NCBI GenBank assembly: GCA_021904315.1
Contig: CM038915.1
Span: 13,640,001-13,704,000 of the forward strand
DNA from: Sphagnum magellanicum
Lineage: Eukaryota > Streptophyta > Sphagnopsida > Sphagnales > Sphagnaceae
Reading direction: 5' to 3'
Length of the DNA: 64,000 bases
Part shown: piece after piece, positions 11,701 to 25,400 of the stretch
Position numbering within the stretch: the first letter of the stretch is position 1
Layout: every line of letters begins with the position of its first letter
Translations under genes and position numbers: made by a program
The notes under the pieces: generated by a model
What the model was told of the DNA's origin: nothing
The model's database searches: none
What the model saw: only the letters and a program-made list of their open reading frames with translations

Positions 11701-13690
11701 ACCCTTTTGTTCGCATATACGCCATTTTTATGACCTATGCACACCCTTTTGCATGCATAGGGCTTTATGCAAAATTAGGGACAAATAGAATCGAGGGTCT
11801 GATTAAATAGGGTTTAGAATAAATAAGAGCTATGCTTATATAACCTAACTATTACTTCGATTATAACCTATAGCTTTAAGAAGTTAAATTAAACTTTAGT
11901 ACGGAAATAGCCAATGGTCAAGCATGAACTAGCCAAAGGATATTTTGTTTGATTTACATCCATTGGTCACCAACCTTTGAGGAAAAATCTATGGGTCAGC
12001 TTGGCTACACATAATTATTTTGACCGTTTTTATTTAGCTCTAATTTAAAGTTTTTATTTAGCTCTATTTTAAAGTTTTTTTTTCTTTTAGGTGGGATAGG
12101 TGGTCATTTGTTTGTTTCACTTTTGGTTCCACTAGTTTCACTTGTCATGTGGATCAAAAGTGGGGAACATTACAATAATATGAACAAAAAATGGACAACA
12201 TCAATTCAAGTATATTCCTAAGTTTTTTCCTAGGTGCAAAAAGTGGCAATTGGATTTGAGGTTTTTAAATCATTTGAACAATTTCGACATGTAAACATTT
12301 TTTTCATTATTTAACTACAAAATCTATATATACTTATATATGTTAGGGGGTATATGTTAAAAGATATTTAAACCCCACCTTAAATCCTTGACGTGTGATA
12401 CCATGTTGACGCTTACACCTATCAATGTCCACATGTCACAAAAAATAACATAAAAACACCTTAATTGACACATCATACCTAAGTCACCCCTCTATTTCAG
12501 GCAAAGGTCCCCATGAACTAGATAACAATGCAAAAACCATTTTTTGTGAAATCCAACTTGAATGACCATCTCGATTCTAAGGTGAAAGGATGAATAAACT
12601 AGCTGCAAATGTGAGTCCCATTGTTAATCACCTATTTGTAATCCCTCCAAATTTTTAGTTAAGTGTGAATCATCATAATTTTTTTAAGAAAAAAGATAGT
12701 TTTATTATCTAACCAGAAAAATAGTTACTTAGCTTTATGTGCATCAAGGACAAAACCATTTTCCAACTAATACATTATTTAATGTTAGTGTATGACATCC
12801 ATATGTTACCCTTCAAAACACTTATCACAAATCAACATAGTGGTAACCCTTGAAAATTACATGCACAACATACATCATAGGCCAATAAGAACCATTACTA
12901 AGGACAAGTTAATTTGGCCATCTACATTAAGAGATGACACGATGTACAATTATGCATGTGGTCCTTCCATGTTTGACATTTCAACCTTCCAACAACACCT
13001 CAAAACGTAAAATCTTCTACACATGCAAAATAACATGTCATGCAATCAAACATAATCCATGTTGTCTATTAAAATTACCTCCACAAAAGTGGTGTAACAC
13101 AATGTATTTTCATGTTGAACAATTGTTAGATTTTCCATAGCCATTGGCATTACACATCATAACAAGGCTAGTTGATGTTCACATAGTTGAAGCCACACAT
13201 TTAGATCATTTAAGATGATTATTGCCATTGCATCTTGTTGAATTGAAGCTCGTAGTTTGGGTTCATGGTGAAACAATAAAAAATATAATGAAAAGAATGT
13301 AAAAGAAATTCACTGATTGAACTTATACTTTATCTTTAACCATAGTAGTTTCAAATCACAATTAAACCATTATGGCCCTTTTGGAACCCATATTTCCCCA
13401 AACCTCAATTCATTGTCTACAACACATGCTTAACTAACATGTTTAACTTAGGATGGTATCATGAAGTTGTGTAATTCTTGGAACTCTCCATGGAATTTTG
13501 TAATTTAATCGACAAATATTTCAATTAGAATCCTAAACCTGTTGAATACCCTATTTGAAAATGCATAAACAACACCTTCATTGTTGCAATCCAACAATGG
13601 CACCAATTTTAGTCATTTTGAAAATGTTCAATCATAACCAAAACATATTGGTTCTATCACACTATTAAATTCAATAGGTCAGCAAAATCT
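11701..13690. other. AT-rich gene-poor DNA
   Basis: No supported gene. If the gypsy remnant at 13.7-14.0 kb was once complete, its RNase H and integrase part should lie here on the minus strand. I could not recognise either. Confidence 0.4.
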
Positions 13691-13699
13691 ATTATGTAA

Positions 13700-13990
13700 C
13701 ATTTAACATCATTTATGTAACACTTAACAAAACTAAAACTTGCCAACACCCAATCCATGACCTTTTAGAATTTTATAGGGGCATTCATCAAACCAAATGG
13801 CAAGAAATACCATGGGTACAAATTATTTTTCCCATGAAGATCTATCTTTCAAAATGTTGTTTGACTTTGTGACCCTCCTTCAATGGCAATTTATGGTAGC
13901 CAAATTATAAGTCCAAGGTGTTGAACACTTTGGGTTGCTCAAAGGCATCAAAAATCTTCTTTGGTATGGTCATGGCATATTTGTCAAAAC
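13700..13990 (-). pseudogene. Decayed Ty3/gypsy reverse transcriptase fragment
   Basis: On the minus strand, allowing for several stops and frameshifts, the order of gypsy RT motifs can be followed: IPKKIFDAFEQPKVFNTLDL then FGYHKLPLKEGHKVK, then LPFG, LMNAPIKF, VMDWVLA and finally FVKCYINDV. The last matches the palm motif, normally Y-x-D-D, with the first Asp replaced by Asn. The order and spacing fit the family; the frame is interrupted at least four times, so it cannot be functional. It belongs with the linker remnant near 19 kb and possibly the gag piece near 22 kb, all on the same strand in element order. Confidence 0.8.
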
Positions 13991-13999
13991 ACATCTAGG

Positions 14000-16900
14000 T
14001 GCAAGCAAAATATTTTGTACATACTTGTTACCTTGTTTTCTACTTGAAAACACGAAAAAAACAATCCTTCAAATTTCTAACCTTCTTCTACCATTTTTAA
14101 AAAAATGAAATTTCTAATTTTTTTTATGGTCATCTCAAATCTCCCTCTGGTTTTTCAAAGCAATTTGTGTCATATCTTTTGATTGGATAAGTACCCCAAA
14201 AGTATCCCAAACAATTACATCATTTTTTAGGTATTGGAGATGATTTTAATTATGAAAACTAATTCGATTAACCAAAAAAATAATATTATAATGTTCATCA
14301 CATTAATATTGAGGTGCTTGAAAAAAAAAACAAATACTTACAAAAACATTTCACCTACTTTCAAGTATTTGAATTTTATTTTTCAAATTGCCATAAATTT
14401 AAAGTCTAATTCAAATATTTGCAAGTAGTTTTTAAAAACATGTATATAACAATTTAACTTTTGACATCCATACAAACAAGCATTAAGAAGTAATGTACCA
14501 AAAATATATATATTATCACCATAAAATCATCTACTTATTAGTCTTTCTATTTAGAAACCCCAATATTTTCTTGCTTACACTATTTTTTGTGTATACTTAA
14601 ACATGCTTTCACCCATCCACTTTTTCACCACATGGTAATATCCACACATGTGATGATTTCTCTAATTGCCAAAAATGTCTTTGGCCAACATCATTGTTGT
14701 TAAAAGATCTTCACTATTGAATAATTCTACCAAACTAGCATCTAATAACTATTATTATCTAGGTTTGAACCAAGATTCTCTCCACTTCATTGAGCTTGTA
14801 AGGTTGTTTGAAAAATTGATTATTATCTTCCAATATGATTAAGACCTCTTTTCCTTTCAAATTGAAGGCAAAACTCCAATGTGATCATGTAGTATCCATT
14901 TTGTTTTACACATCTCATTTCCTATAACCACTAGGCCAATCTTTTACTCCCATGTTTTTACAATCACCTTTATCTTGGGTCAAGGTGATGGATTATCCCC
15001 AATGCCCAAATATGAAAACATTGTTTGTGATTGTTATGCATAAAATGAGGAGGTGCCAACTATCTTTGGTGCCCTCACATCACCAACTTTGTTCTCAACA
15101 CCCACAAATCCCCCTTGGTGTTTTTTATCCCATAATTGGCAAGGACGTGTAACCCAACTTGTCATAACATCACCCTTCGCTTGCACTAACATGGTTGTTT
15201 TAGTTATAGGTGCAACATGGGAAGAAATGGGGTGGGTGGGTGGGTGGGTGTAATGCAACAAAATGTTATTACTCCTCCAAGGCCAAATTGAAAATCCATG
15301 TGAAGCAATTAAGGTCCATAACTTACTCCAAAATTCACCTACAAATTCTTTCAAAAAGCACTAACATTATGGTGTTACTAGTGCAAAACCCCCATGGCCC
15401 ATTCCTTTTCATTCACATTGAATTCTTCCATACTAGGTGAATTAAAGTCCTAAATCATGTTTGGGCCTCCATCCCAAAATGCATGTAACTGGGGAAAACT
15501 CAAGTTAAGTAGGTGCACAAAAGGATGGACTAACTTGTCACAAATCCAAAATCCCTATTTACTCAAAATCATAATCAAATTTTGAAACTACAATTAGTTT
15601 ACATTGATTTCCTCCATATTTTTTCCACGTTATTAATGTTTCATCTAGAGTTTCCTTTCTTTAAACATGTAAACAAAAATACCATAAACACCTCTTCCTC
15701 CAATATGATATGGACTCACACAAAAAAGTTCTTAGTTAGCCCATTCAAATGTTCATAAGTATAATTCTAGAATTCAATTTTTTTTGGACCTTTAACTTCC
15801 TTATTATAATATTTTACTAATTTTCAGTCCTTAACACACACCCCATTAATCAATGAATGTATGATAATCCACAAAGAAATGGTAGTCAAAAGTATAGTCC
15901 ATTAGTTTTGAGTTCAAAAGTTCATGGCTTTCACAATTTTTTTAAATTTGTAAAATGATTTTGTGCATCATGTAGATATTCAAATTAAGATCTTTAAACC
16001 AAGTTCATTTTAATAAATTTTAGGATTTATAAAGTAACATGGGCATTACAATGGCAACCATAAGGCAAATTTGGTTTATGTGACACCCAAATTGGTCCAC
16101 CCATTTGTGCATGCACCCAACAATGTGTAGCTTGCAAATATTATAAAATTTAAATCAATTCCCAAAAGAATCTTAATTTGGGTTTGAAAGTCCTTGGACC
16201 ATATTAGCTTATGAAAGACCTTGACATGGCCATCTTGAAAGAATTAGATCAATAGGTTCAATCCACAATGACACATCTTGGATTTTATAACTAGTTAATA
16301 AAATGACTATTGTCTTTTTTTACTACAATTGTAACTACATGTTCATGTTAATGATTGCATAGTTGTAAAAGACATTGTGGTGCCACATGGCATTATCATT
16401 TTGCGATTGTAGTCGATATCACGACTTGATGGTTTTTACACAAATATCAAAATATCATAAATATATTTTTAATGTATTTTTAATCATTGAAAATTAGGTA
16501 ATAATAAAATTTCATTCATTCTTGCAACTTTTGGTGAATAATAGCAACTTATGGTCGTGTGATGTTGATGTGGTATGCCACATGGCAACAAGGTTGATTA
16601 GTAATTGCAACACCTCATGGCTTGTGACACTAATTTCACATCATGATTCATGTCATTGATTTGATGAATTAATATCATTTATTAATTAGTTGAAAATATT
16701 CTTGTCCTTTGCAATTAATAATGATTTGGTTTTCCATGTGATGATGACTTGGCATGCCATTTGGCAACAAGGTGTCATAAATTTTCATGGCAATCCATGA
16801 TTTTTTGTGACACTAGAAGTTTTTTTGTGTGTTGAATTTATGGCACCAATATTTGTCATGGCATACCATAATTTTTTGTGTGTCATGAGGTTTTTGAAGT

Positions 16901-17560
16901 CATGAATCCACATGCATGTGTATGTGTACTAAACAATTTATTGTTAATTGTAATTATGACTACAATATTAATAGTCATTTTGAAAAAGGTGACACATAAC
17001 TCCTTGACTTTTTAACTACTTAACATACTAGTTTAGGTTAACATACCTATTAAATCAACCTATGTATGTAAGCTACTTAGTAAAAACCTATTTCATAATA
17101 TACTACCTTGTAAGTTACGTAATTAGACATAAAAAATTTACTACATTTAATATGTTTAAATATACCTGGAATAAGTTACCCTACTAATAGGTTTGCCTAG
17201 CTTCCTAGCTTTAATTTTTTTGCCAAGTCAACCTAGGTAGTCTCATTACAAGATATTTTATCAAATGTGTAACCACCTCAAGTTTGCACAACTAGATGTG
17301 ATTATGATATGATTATATGTGACTAAATGTGACTAAGATGCAACTAGATGCAAAATAATTATCCAAAGTTTTTTTGTAGTTTAAAAATGCCTATGTTAAC
17401 CTAGGTTAGCTTAGTAAAATGTAGGTTGACAAATTAGTTCATTTTAAATCAACATGGGGAGGTCTAGGCTAGGTTGGCATGTAATAGGTAGGTTGACTTA
17501 GGTCAACCTAGGGTGCCCAAGGTTAATTCAAAGCTGAAAATTTTGAGTCTTATAACTTTG
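14000..17560. other. AT-rich DNA, probably nested transposon remains
   Basis: No gene. The interval lies between two parts of the same decayed gypsy element and is much longer than the usual distance between protease and RT, so it probably contains later insertions. Local imperfect duplications occur, for example GGCAACAAGG-type blocks preceded by TGCCA at 16570-16590 and 16755-16775. (GGGT)n is present at 15230-15250. Confidence 0.4.
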
Positions 17561-17584
17561 TGTTAAATATAATTAATACAAAAA

Positions 17585-17655
17585 AGTGTGGTAGTGCAAT
17601 GGATGAAAACTTGAACCCTAAAATGAAAGTGAGGGGTTCAAGTCCTCACTCTTAT
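17585..17655 (+). repeat. tRNA-like A/B-box block (SINE-like)
   Basis: TGTGGTAGTGCAATGGA (about 17587-17603) resembles a pol III A box, and GGGGTTCAAGTCC (about 17633-17645) a B box, about 35-40 bases apart. GTGAGG and CCTCAC flank the T-loop-like core and can pair. No matching acceptor stem closes the cloverleaf, so this is a tRNA-derived SINE head or a tRNA relic, not a functional tRNA gene. Confidence 0.35.
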
Positions 17656-17659
17656 AAGC

Positions 17660-17930
17660 TATGATACCTAAGTCATTTGGCTTAGGTTACGTAACCTAGT
17701 TTAAGCTTGTTGGGTTAAAAATTTCACATTTGTTTTTAATCTAGGCCACCTTGCTTGTGTTAAGTAGCCTAGGTTGCCTAACATAGGTAATATAACCTAG
17801 TTAAGTTAAGCTAGGTTAACTTTTGGCTAAGCGAGTTAGGTTAGATTGCCTAACTTAGCTTGGTTAGGTTAGGTTGACTTTTGGCTACACTAGTTACATG
17901 GGCTAAACTAGGTTGATTTTTGGTCATGTG
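17660..17930. repeat. AGGTTA/TAACCT-rich block
   Basis: Dense, irregular repetition of TAGGTTA, CTAGGTTG and TTAACCTAG-type words in both orientations, giving many short inverted repeats. Similar AGGTAGG/CCTACCT clusters occur near 21.05-21.18, 24.88-24.98, 30.85-31.02 and 61.55-61.66 kb. Confidence 0.6.
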
Positions 17931-18803
17931 TAATGATTCATAATGTATTTATAGATTTTTGACACATGTCATCCATCCATCAAGGCGTCTTACGTAAAAC
18001 TTAGTTGAATAAAATGACTAAGTTGATATGGCATGCACTTTACATGTCATACCAAGGTCATTGATGACATGGAATTTCAATATTAAGCCAAAATAAAAAA
18101 ATCATGGTCAATAAGATGATTGGGTTTTGCGATTGAATGTCCTTTGCAACTAAATGGGTGAAATGACATGGGTTTAGCAACTCATGAATGACTAATTGCA
18201 TATGTCCTTCTTGATTAAGACATAGTCGCAAAACCTAGTCATACAACCCAAGATGTGTTGTTGTGATCTTAGCCACATTCAACACCTCTAGCCAAGTGAT
18301 GTTATTTGGTAATGAACATTGGTGACCTTATACAACTAATGATGGCAACAAATTGGAAGAATGTTGTTATGACATCATGATATGATGCATGGAAACTTGT
18401 TTAGCTTGTGGATCCTTCTTGACAAAATGATATTTTGAAACTTAGATGTTAGACTATAAAATTGCAGCTAACCCAAAATTAATGCTTCCAAACAATTATA
18501 GTAGGCATGTCCCACCCTTGGAATAGGCCATCAAATGATTATAGTATTCAATTGGTTCAATGTTAATGGATTTATGAGAATATGTGGGCTTAGCAATGAT
18601 AGCGTGTGCCAAGCTTAATGAATAAAATGATTAGCCAATTCTTGGAGTTTTAAATTGGTCAATATGCCCCATGGTGGCCAAGATCCAAAGGTAATTCGTG
18701 GATGAGTGGCATCCCACGTGATGGAATATTGTCAATTCACCCTTAAGGAGTTCATTTTAATCATGGATGTTATTTTCCAATGATTCAAAGTTATGTGGAA
18801 GGT

Positions 18804-19240
18804 TCAAAAATCCAACCAACATAGTTGACTTATTAGATTTTCATCTTTTCCTTCTAATAAATCACATTGGTAACAAAGCTTCACAATTATGTCTTGTTTA
18901 CCATCTAGGTTGGTACTATGTAGTTTCCTCCTAGAATCCAAAGTGATCCTTAGAGGGTACAACACCATTTTTCTAACCAATATGCCATAGGATGTAGCAT
19001 TTGTTATGATCATTCATGCCCACATTATGGTATAATTCAGTAGTTTGTTGGGATTAGCCTAGATCACAATCTCCTACTTGATTAATCCATGGGCCTTTTT
19101 CGATTTGCCCATTGATTTGAAAATTTAGTATGGGCAACATTTAAAGTTTTCATTGGTCAATCCAAGTCCTTCCACTACAACTTTGCCCAACGTCAAAGGT
19201 TGATTATCGAAGTTTAACATAACCTTTTGAAGTTGGTATT
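18804..19240 (-). pseudogene. Decayed gypsy polyprotein segment (protease-RT linker)
   Basis: Minus-strand translation, with stops, gives LTLGKVVVEGLGLTNENF, SMGKSKKAHGLIK, ANPNKLLNYTIMW, then an open stretch with NATSYGILVRKMVLYPLRIT and LDSRRK. From memory this order resembles a conserved linker between protease and RT in a plant Ty3/gypsy lineage; that recognition is moderate. Open frames at 18804-19013 and 19471-19683 are pieces of the same ruined polyprotein. Confidence 0.5.
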
Positions 19241-19699
19241 GTTTTCCCAAAACCCCCTCAACAAAAATACCATTTTTTTATGCACCATCACCACATTGCA
19301 TTGGGTCAAATAATCATTGCCTGATCAATGGCAAGACACACAAGAAGATCATGAAACTTAACAATAGTTGGACATCAAGATTCATTTTTAGGAATTGCCT
19401 TTTCACTAGCCTTAGAATCATTGTGGGGAACTTTGGTCATAACTAAGCCTTCATTTGACTTGGCCACCATTTATGGTGTTGCCCAACTTTCACATAATAT
19501 GGTCACAAGGGAGAACACCATTGTTGGTTGAATATTAAGGACAACAAATGTTTTAGTAAAAAATAATGGTGTTTTGTACATCGCCATTACCACCCCCAAC
19601 AAAATATTTGATGCTTTTATTTTAGAAGTGGGATTAAGTGTCTTTTTCAATGTCACCATAAGGTTAAGCACTATATTTTCCAAGACAAATGATTGGGGT

Positions 19700-20990
19700 A
19701 AACATACTTAATATTGAACCACTTCATGTTGAATATCCACTTTCTCACTAACACCGCATGGTTTCTCATTAACACCTCACTACCTTGTAATTAAAATTCA
19801 AAAAACAACTCATATACAACTATTATGCAACTATCCCCCTAGAAATACGATGTATTAATAAATAAATTACCACATTAAAAAATCAATCAGTTATATAATA
19901 GTTGCAAGTGAGTTGAAAATGGGTTTTTCATATAGTAATTTATACACATCGCACATATGTATGTAGTCAACCATGAACTACTTTAAAACTATTATAAATG
20001 TGTCACTAAAGCAACAATTCTGTTACAACTAGTGTACAATGTACATACATGTGATTGTGCCACGTGTCCACATTTTCACCATGTTATGGGATACATTTGC
20101 AATTAATTTTCAATTATGATTCCCATTGATACAATTAGTATGACCACTAGTGCACCACTACTAAAGTACTAATGTTCAACTATGTTATGACTAAATGTAA
20201 TAACTTATAACTTCATAAGGATACATATTCATTAGTTATTTATATTTTCATCATATGTGCTTCATTTTGAGTGATTTAAAATGTTATGGGAGCATTACTT
20301 CAAGTTTAGAAATTAACTTTGAAGTGCAAAGGAAAAGGAGTTTTGAAAAAATAATAAGAAAAAATAAATTTCCAACTTACAAAACATTTTATTATTTTTT
20401 TTTCCCTCTTTGGACCCTTCCTATGTTCAAACCTCATAACTTTCTTATTTCTTATTCATTTTAAAGGATTTAAAGTGTTATAGGAGTGTCACTTGAAGTT
20501 TTACAAATCATCTTGGAACTTTAATAATAATACAACAACATACAAGGAATTTTTTGGGTGTTCCAAAACCGGCTTTTATAAGGTTTGGTGGTTTATTTTT
20601 TAAAGTTTTTGACCCTTTCTATTTTTGGGGGTCGTAACTTTCTCAATTCCATTATGTTTTTGGCAATTTTTAGTCTGTTAGATGCACCAATAGGAGGAGT
20701 TCAAGTTTTTTTGAACATTAGAAACAATGGAACCCTCCCCTTGGATCTAGCTTGCCTTAAGTGCTTAAGTGTTTAAGTGTTTAATCATTGGCTAGTTTAC
20801 CTTATGATTATAACTCAATTACAACTAAGAAATAATTGAAATATTTAACCCTTTGATTTGTTTTCAAATCCCATGTTACAAACTTTTATGTTTTCACATT
20901 AAAATACATGTGCCATTTTGGGACGAGCTCAAAAAAACTTAACCTAAAGGAAAAATATAAAATTAAAAAAAATAAATTCATGGTTATTCT
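19700..20990. other. AT-rich DNA, no gene recognised
   Basis: Short broken frames only. Direct words such as AGTTGAAAATGGGTTTTTCATA (near 19911) resemble phrases in the dispersed repeat beginning at 21.0 kb, so this may be part of the same transposon. Confidence 0.35.
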
Positions 20991-20999
20991 TTAGTTCGT

Positions 21000-21645
21000 T
21001 CAATCTTATGGTTTCCTACCTACTTAGTTACCTAGGTAAATAAATAGGTTTTACTTTTTTACCTACCTATGTAGGTAGGTAAGTAGGTAAGTCCTAAGTA
21101 AATACGTAGGTATGTAGGTCTTAAGACCTACCAACCTATTTAACTATGCTTATGTACGACCTACCTATCTACTAAAATAGATATTTATATTTATATATTT
21201 ATTCCAAAATATAATTAATATGCCATGTGACAATTTTCAATTGTGCCACTTGTCACAATTTCGAACCATCATTAACAATCATAATGGATGATGGAAATCA
21301 ATATTTTGCAAAAATAATAATTTTTATGTTAAGAAATCTTCATAGTGCCATGTGTTAGATTTTAATAGATGGATGACAATTAATGACATCAACATGACAT
21401 CATGGGTGTAGTTATAATGGAGTTGCATAGTAGTTGAAAATGAGTTATTTTGACACAATTATAATTGAATTGCAATGGGTTGTATTGTATATACAGTGAA
21501 TTGCAATTCTACAACTCATGCAACTTATCTGTTAACATTTACAACATATAAATACAATGAGTTGCAAATGTTTGGTGCAACTCAAAAATCGAGTTGCAAG
21601 GCTAGTTGCAAAACACCTTTTTTTTTCATAGTGAATATTCATTCT
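21000..21645 (+). repeat. Long dispersed repeat 'D', copy 1
   Basis: About 600 bp closely related to 61490-62090 in the same orientation. It starts with an ACCTACCT/AGGTAGGT inverted cluster, continues through GTGCCACTTGTCACAAT, CCATCATTAAC, ATGGATGA, GTTATAATGGAGTTGCATAGTAGTTGA and GAGTTGCAA motifs, and ends in a T-rich CCTTTTTTTTTCATA. No coding capacity. Likely a non-coding or terminal part of a transposable element. Confidence 0.75.
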
Positions 21646-22189
21646 TGTCATTGGTGTAATTGTCAAAAACACCTTGATTAAACTTGAAACTTTAACATGG
21701 GTTTCAATCATTAGTTTGCACACACAATTTCCCAAAATACCAAACATCTTATCATTTAGGGCCAAAATGGGTTTAAATATTTAGTTCCACAAAAGTATCC
21801 AAGGTCAACATCTGAGTTAGAAAATGTAATGTTTTTTTGATCTTTTGATTTCCTTGAGTCACCATGTTCATAATTAAAACCTTTAAGTGGGCAAATATTT
21901 CATCATGGTGTTGGTTGGTTTGGTGGTCCACCCCTTATTGGTTGCCCTTTTCCTTTTTGGCCTTTCCCAAAACCTTAATTTTAACAAACATTAATTGGTG
22001 GTTTGTTATTGGTTTTGTTATTATTCCAGATGGAATGTGAAACAATGACATACATCACACCGATATGTATTATAATGGGAACATGATTTGTTAATGTTCA
22101 GGTTGGAGGCGATGGTTTGAGGGGGGATTATGGTAGTCCCATTTCTAATGCAATCCACCACACCTCCAACACTTGTTTTCCCCCCTCGT

Positions 22190-22430
22190 TTAACAAAATA
22201 TGATGAGGAGGCACCATTTGATTCCTATTTGGCCCACTTTGGTCTTTGGTGGCATGGCCTTATTTGGTAGGCCATGTGGTTGTTGAACTATCAATGCTAA
22301 TTTTTTTTTCAAATTATTTTTATTGTACCCAAGAGTCATCACACATTCTTCCCCCATGTTCATTTCAATGCATTCCAACAATTGGAATACATTAGCCAAT
22401 GTGGGTTGTGTGGGCTTGAATAACATACCA
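22190..22430 (-). pseudogene. Possible gag remnant of the gypsy element
   Basis: An open stretch of about 78 codons on the minus strand contains QPTLANVFQLLECIEMNMGE, which resembles the region of plant gypsy gag proteins where a helix with a conserved acidic end follows the capsid. It lies in the expected position, upstream of the linker and RT remnants on the same strand. Weak single-motif evidence. Confidence 0.3.
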
Positions 22431-25400
22431 TCTTGGATTTAACATCAAAATTCCTTGTCCAAAATCCCATACCAAAACTAGATGAATTATGTTTCTATGA
22501 CCCCTTGTGTCATAATGATCAACCATTGCATTCGCACATAAACCTTTCACAAACTTTCATATGGCTTATGTTAGAATTCCTATAAACTCTATAGTTTTTT
22601 TATTTGAACCATTTGGTAAATTCCTATAAATTTCTTTGCAACCTATGGAAAAATTCTACAAATAAGGTTGAAAGTTGACAAAAGGCTTCATGTTTTAGTA
22701 GAATGATTGATACCACTACCTTTAATATTTACACTACCATTGGCAATGCTAATTCCATTTACCAAACTTCTACTAGTAATTGTCAATGTGCCACTTGGGG
22801 CCATAGTCCTTTTGGTAATGGCAACATATTTGGGTGACCAATATAGTCACCATTATTCAATTTCAATTTCATGGGTCCCTTAGTTTTCATAATACAATTT
22901 CTTCGATGATCAATTTTTTTATAGTAATAGGTTACTGTAAGAGACGTATAAAAAACACTCAAATTTTCATATTTTTTCAATTTTTTGTTTATAAAAAATA
23001 AGGTTTGTTTAAAGTTCATGAGTCCTTTACAACATGTAAATGTGATGTAATATATATATTGTTTAAAGAAAAGTTGTAACTTATAATACAAGAAATAACA
23101 TTTAAAAATTTCAACATATTATGGTATAATTTAAAATTGTGGTCATTTTTCAAAATGAAACACAAAATTTGGTAAAATATGTACACTTTTAAAAATTCAT
23201 ATTTACTCAAATTTGATTTAAAAAAATATGTGACATACTAGGGCAACTATAAATACAATAAATAACAAGTTGCAATATTTCATTTGAAAATTCCTCTTTA
23301 TGAAAAAATGATTTTTTTGCAAAAGGACTTCAAAAAGGACCTTGAAAAGGACCATAGTCCTAATAGCAAAGTAAACACATTGGCTTCTTATATCTTGTTT
23401 GGACCCTTGTATCCACACAATCATTTCACGAGGCCAATACAACTCAAGCACGTTATGAACACAACAAATGTGGTTTATTAACATCAATTTGGTCTCACCA
23501 CCACAAACAACCAACATGATAACCAATGATCAAATTTACAATGTCCACATTAATGCCAAAACCACTTTACAACCTAGCACTTCCAACCTTGTTTAGTTAA
23601 GAATGCATGGGTGAGTTTTGATTAGTAAACTTCAATGTGATAATTCATGTCCCAAGAACTCGTCATGGAATGAAAATTATTCATGTGGTATTTGAAACTT
23701 GTGTTTTGAGATCCCATCACAAAATTACAAGCCCAACCAAGCCCAATATTTTTCACAAACAAAACTAAAAGCATAGGTGCAATCCCAAAATAACACAAAG
23801 TGAAAATGAACTTTTAATACGACATAGTTTCCAATCCTGTAATTTTTGTTCAAAAAAATTACAATAGAAATTCAAAATCCTCCATGTTCATTGATGGTGC
23901 AACACTCCACCACTTGTGGGTTACAAGCAATTATTTTTATTAGCACAAGCAATTAGTGTTGAAAATTTGTCAAAATCCAACTTTGCACACATCATTTTTC
24001 AGTGCTTGTGAAAAAACCTTTGGAAATTTGTGTGTCCAAAGGGGCTGAAAATTTGCACATTTGTAGACCTCCTCTCTGAGAATTTAATGGTACAAATGAC
24101 ATTCCAATTTGACTTTGTATGAAGAAGATATGAATTAAAAAAAATCTCAATTAAATTCAAATTGAATTTTGAATTCTAAATTCTCAAATCATCAAAAGTG
24201 ATTTAAAAATTCACAACTTAAGATTATATCCCAAACATTAAATAATTTGAACCTTATTCACATATGAATTAGTTCTAAAGCTAAAACACAATTAACTATG
24301 CTAACTCAACTTATCACTAATCTAATTATAACGTAACTAGCTAGGCAACTAAACTAACACTGTTGATATCCTAATTTTTAATATCCACATCCTACCCTAA
24401 CCAAAAATTTTGAGTGATAAAATTGTCCTTACATTGCAATAAATATTTTTAATGAAAAAACCTGTTTTAGAGTATATGATAAAAATATACCCAAACAACA
24501 TTGGTTTGAATGTACCATAGATGGCAAAGTAATTAATGGACAAGCTTTTGTTATTCAACCCCAAGGATTATTTTACAGAACTGAACTAAGCCCAGCTTTG
24601 GCATTTGGATTGCAAGAGTATGTGTTGAACCTAAAGCAACTCCTTAACTAGTGTGATTGATGCTCACCATACAACTAGCCAAAGGTTGTGGTGGTGTTGT
24701 CAATTGATTTCTCCAAAAGTGTTGAAAAATAAAGGAGAGAGAGAGAGAGAACATGAAGGATGGATGGATGGTAAGTAGTTGGGAAACACTTTTCTATTGG
24801 GTTCCAGTTCCCTAGCTAACCATGGTGGTTGCCTTGGTTGCCTTCTTTTTCACTACCCACCTACTAACAACCCAACAAGCAGGTTGTTAGTAGGTAGGTA
24901 ATAAAAACAGCCATTACCTATGTATAAACCATCTACTTACCTAGTAACTATCTAGTTTCCTACCTACCTACCTATATATGAGACCTATATGAATGGGGGG
25001 GGAACATTACCTAGCATCAAAGTCCATCATAGGTAGCTTCAAAAAACAAAGCACAGATTAGTTAGTTGTAGGGAGGGTAGGAAATATCAGAGTCAGCATG
25101 GGTGCCCAATTTTGTGTCATTTAAATTATGAACACTTGAAAACCTGCAAAATCAAAAGAAGTATGAACCAGTGATTTTTTATTTTTATTTTCAAATTTTT
25201 GATGTTACTTAATAAATTGCTACCAGACTAATATCAGAGATGTGACAAATTTTTATTTTTTTTCCAATTTTTCTTTTTGAAATTTGGAGATTTTTTTTCA
25301 TAAAAAAGGAACATTGTGACAGAATATAATATTCGTTTGTTTTGGTTTTTATTTTCACATTTAGGAAATTTTTTCACACAATTAAAAAAAATGCTGATAT

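Noticed and set aside
17585..17655. Functional tRNA gene
   Set aside because: No acceptor stem pairing and a poor anticodon arm; kept only as a tRNA-like repeat.
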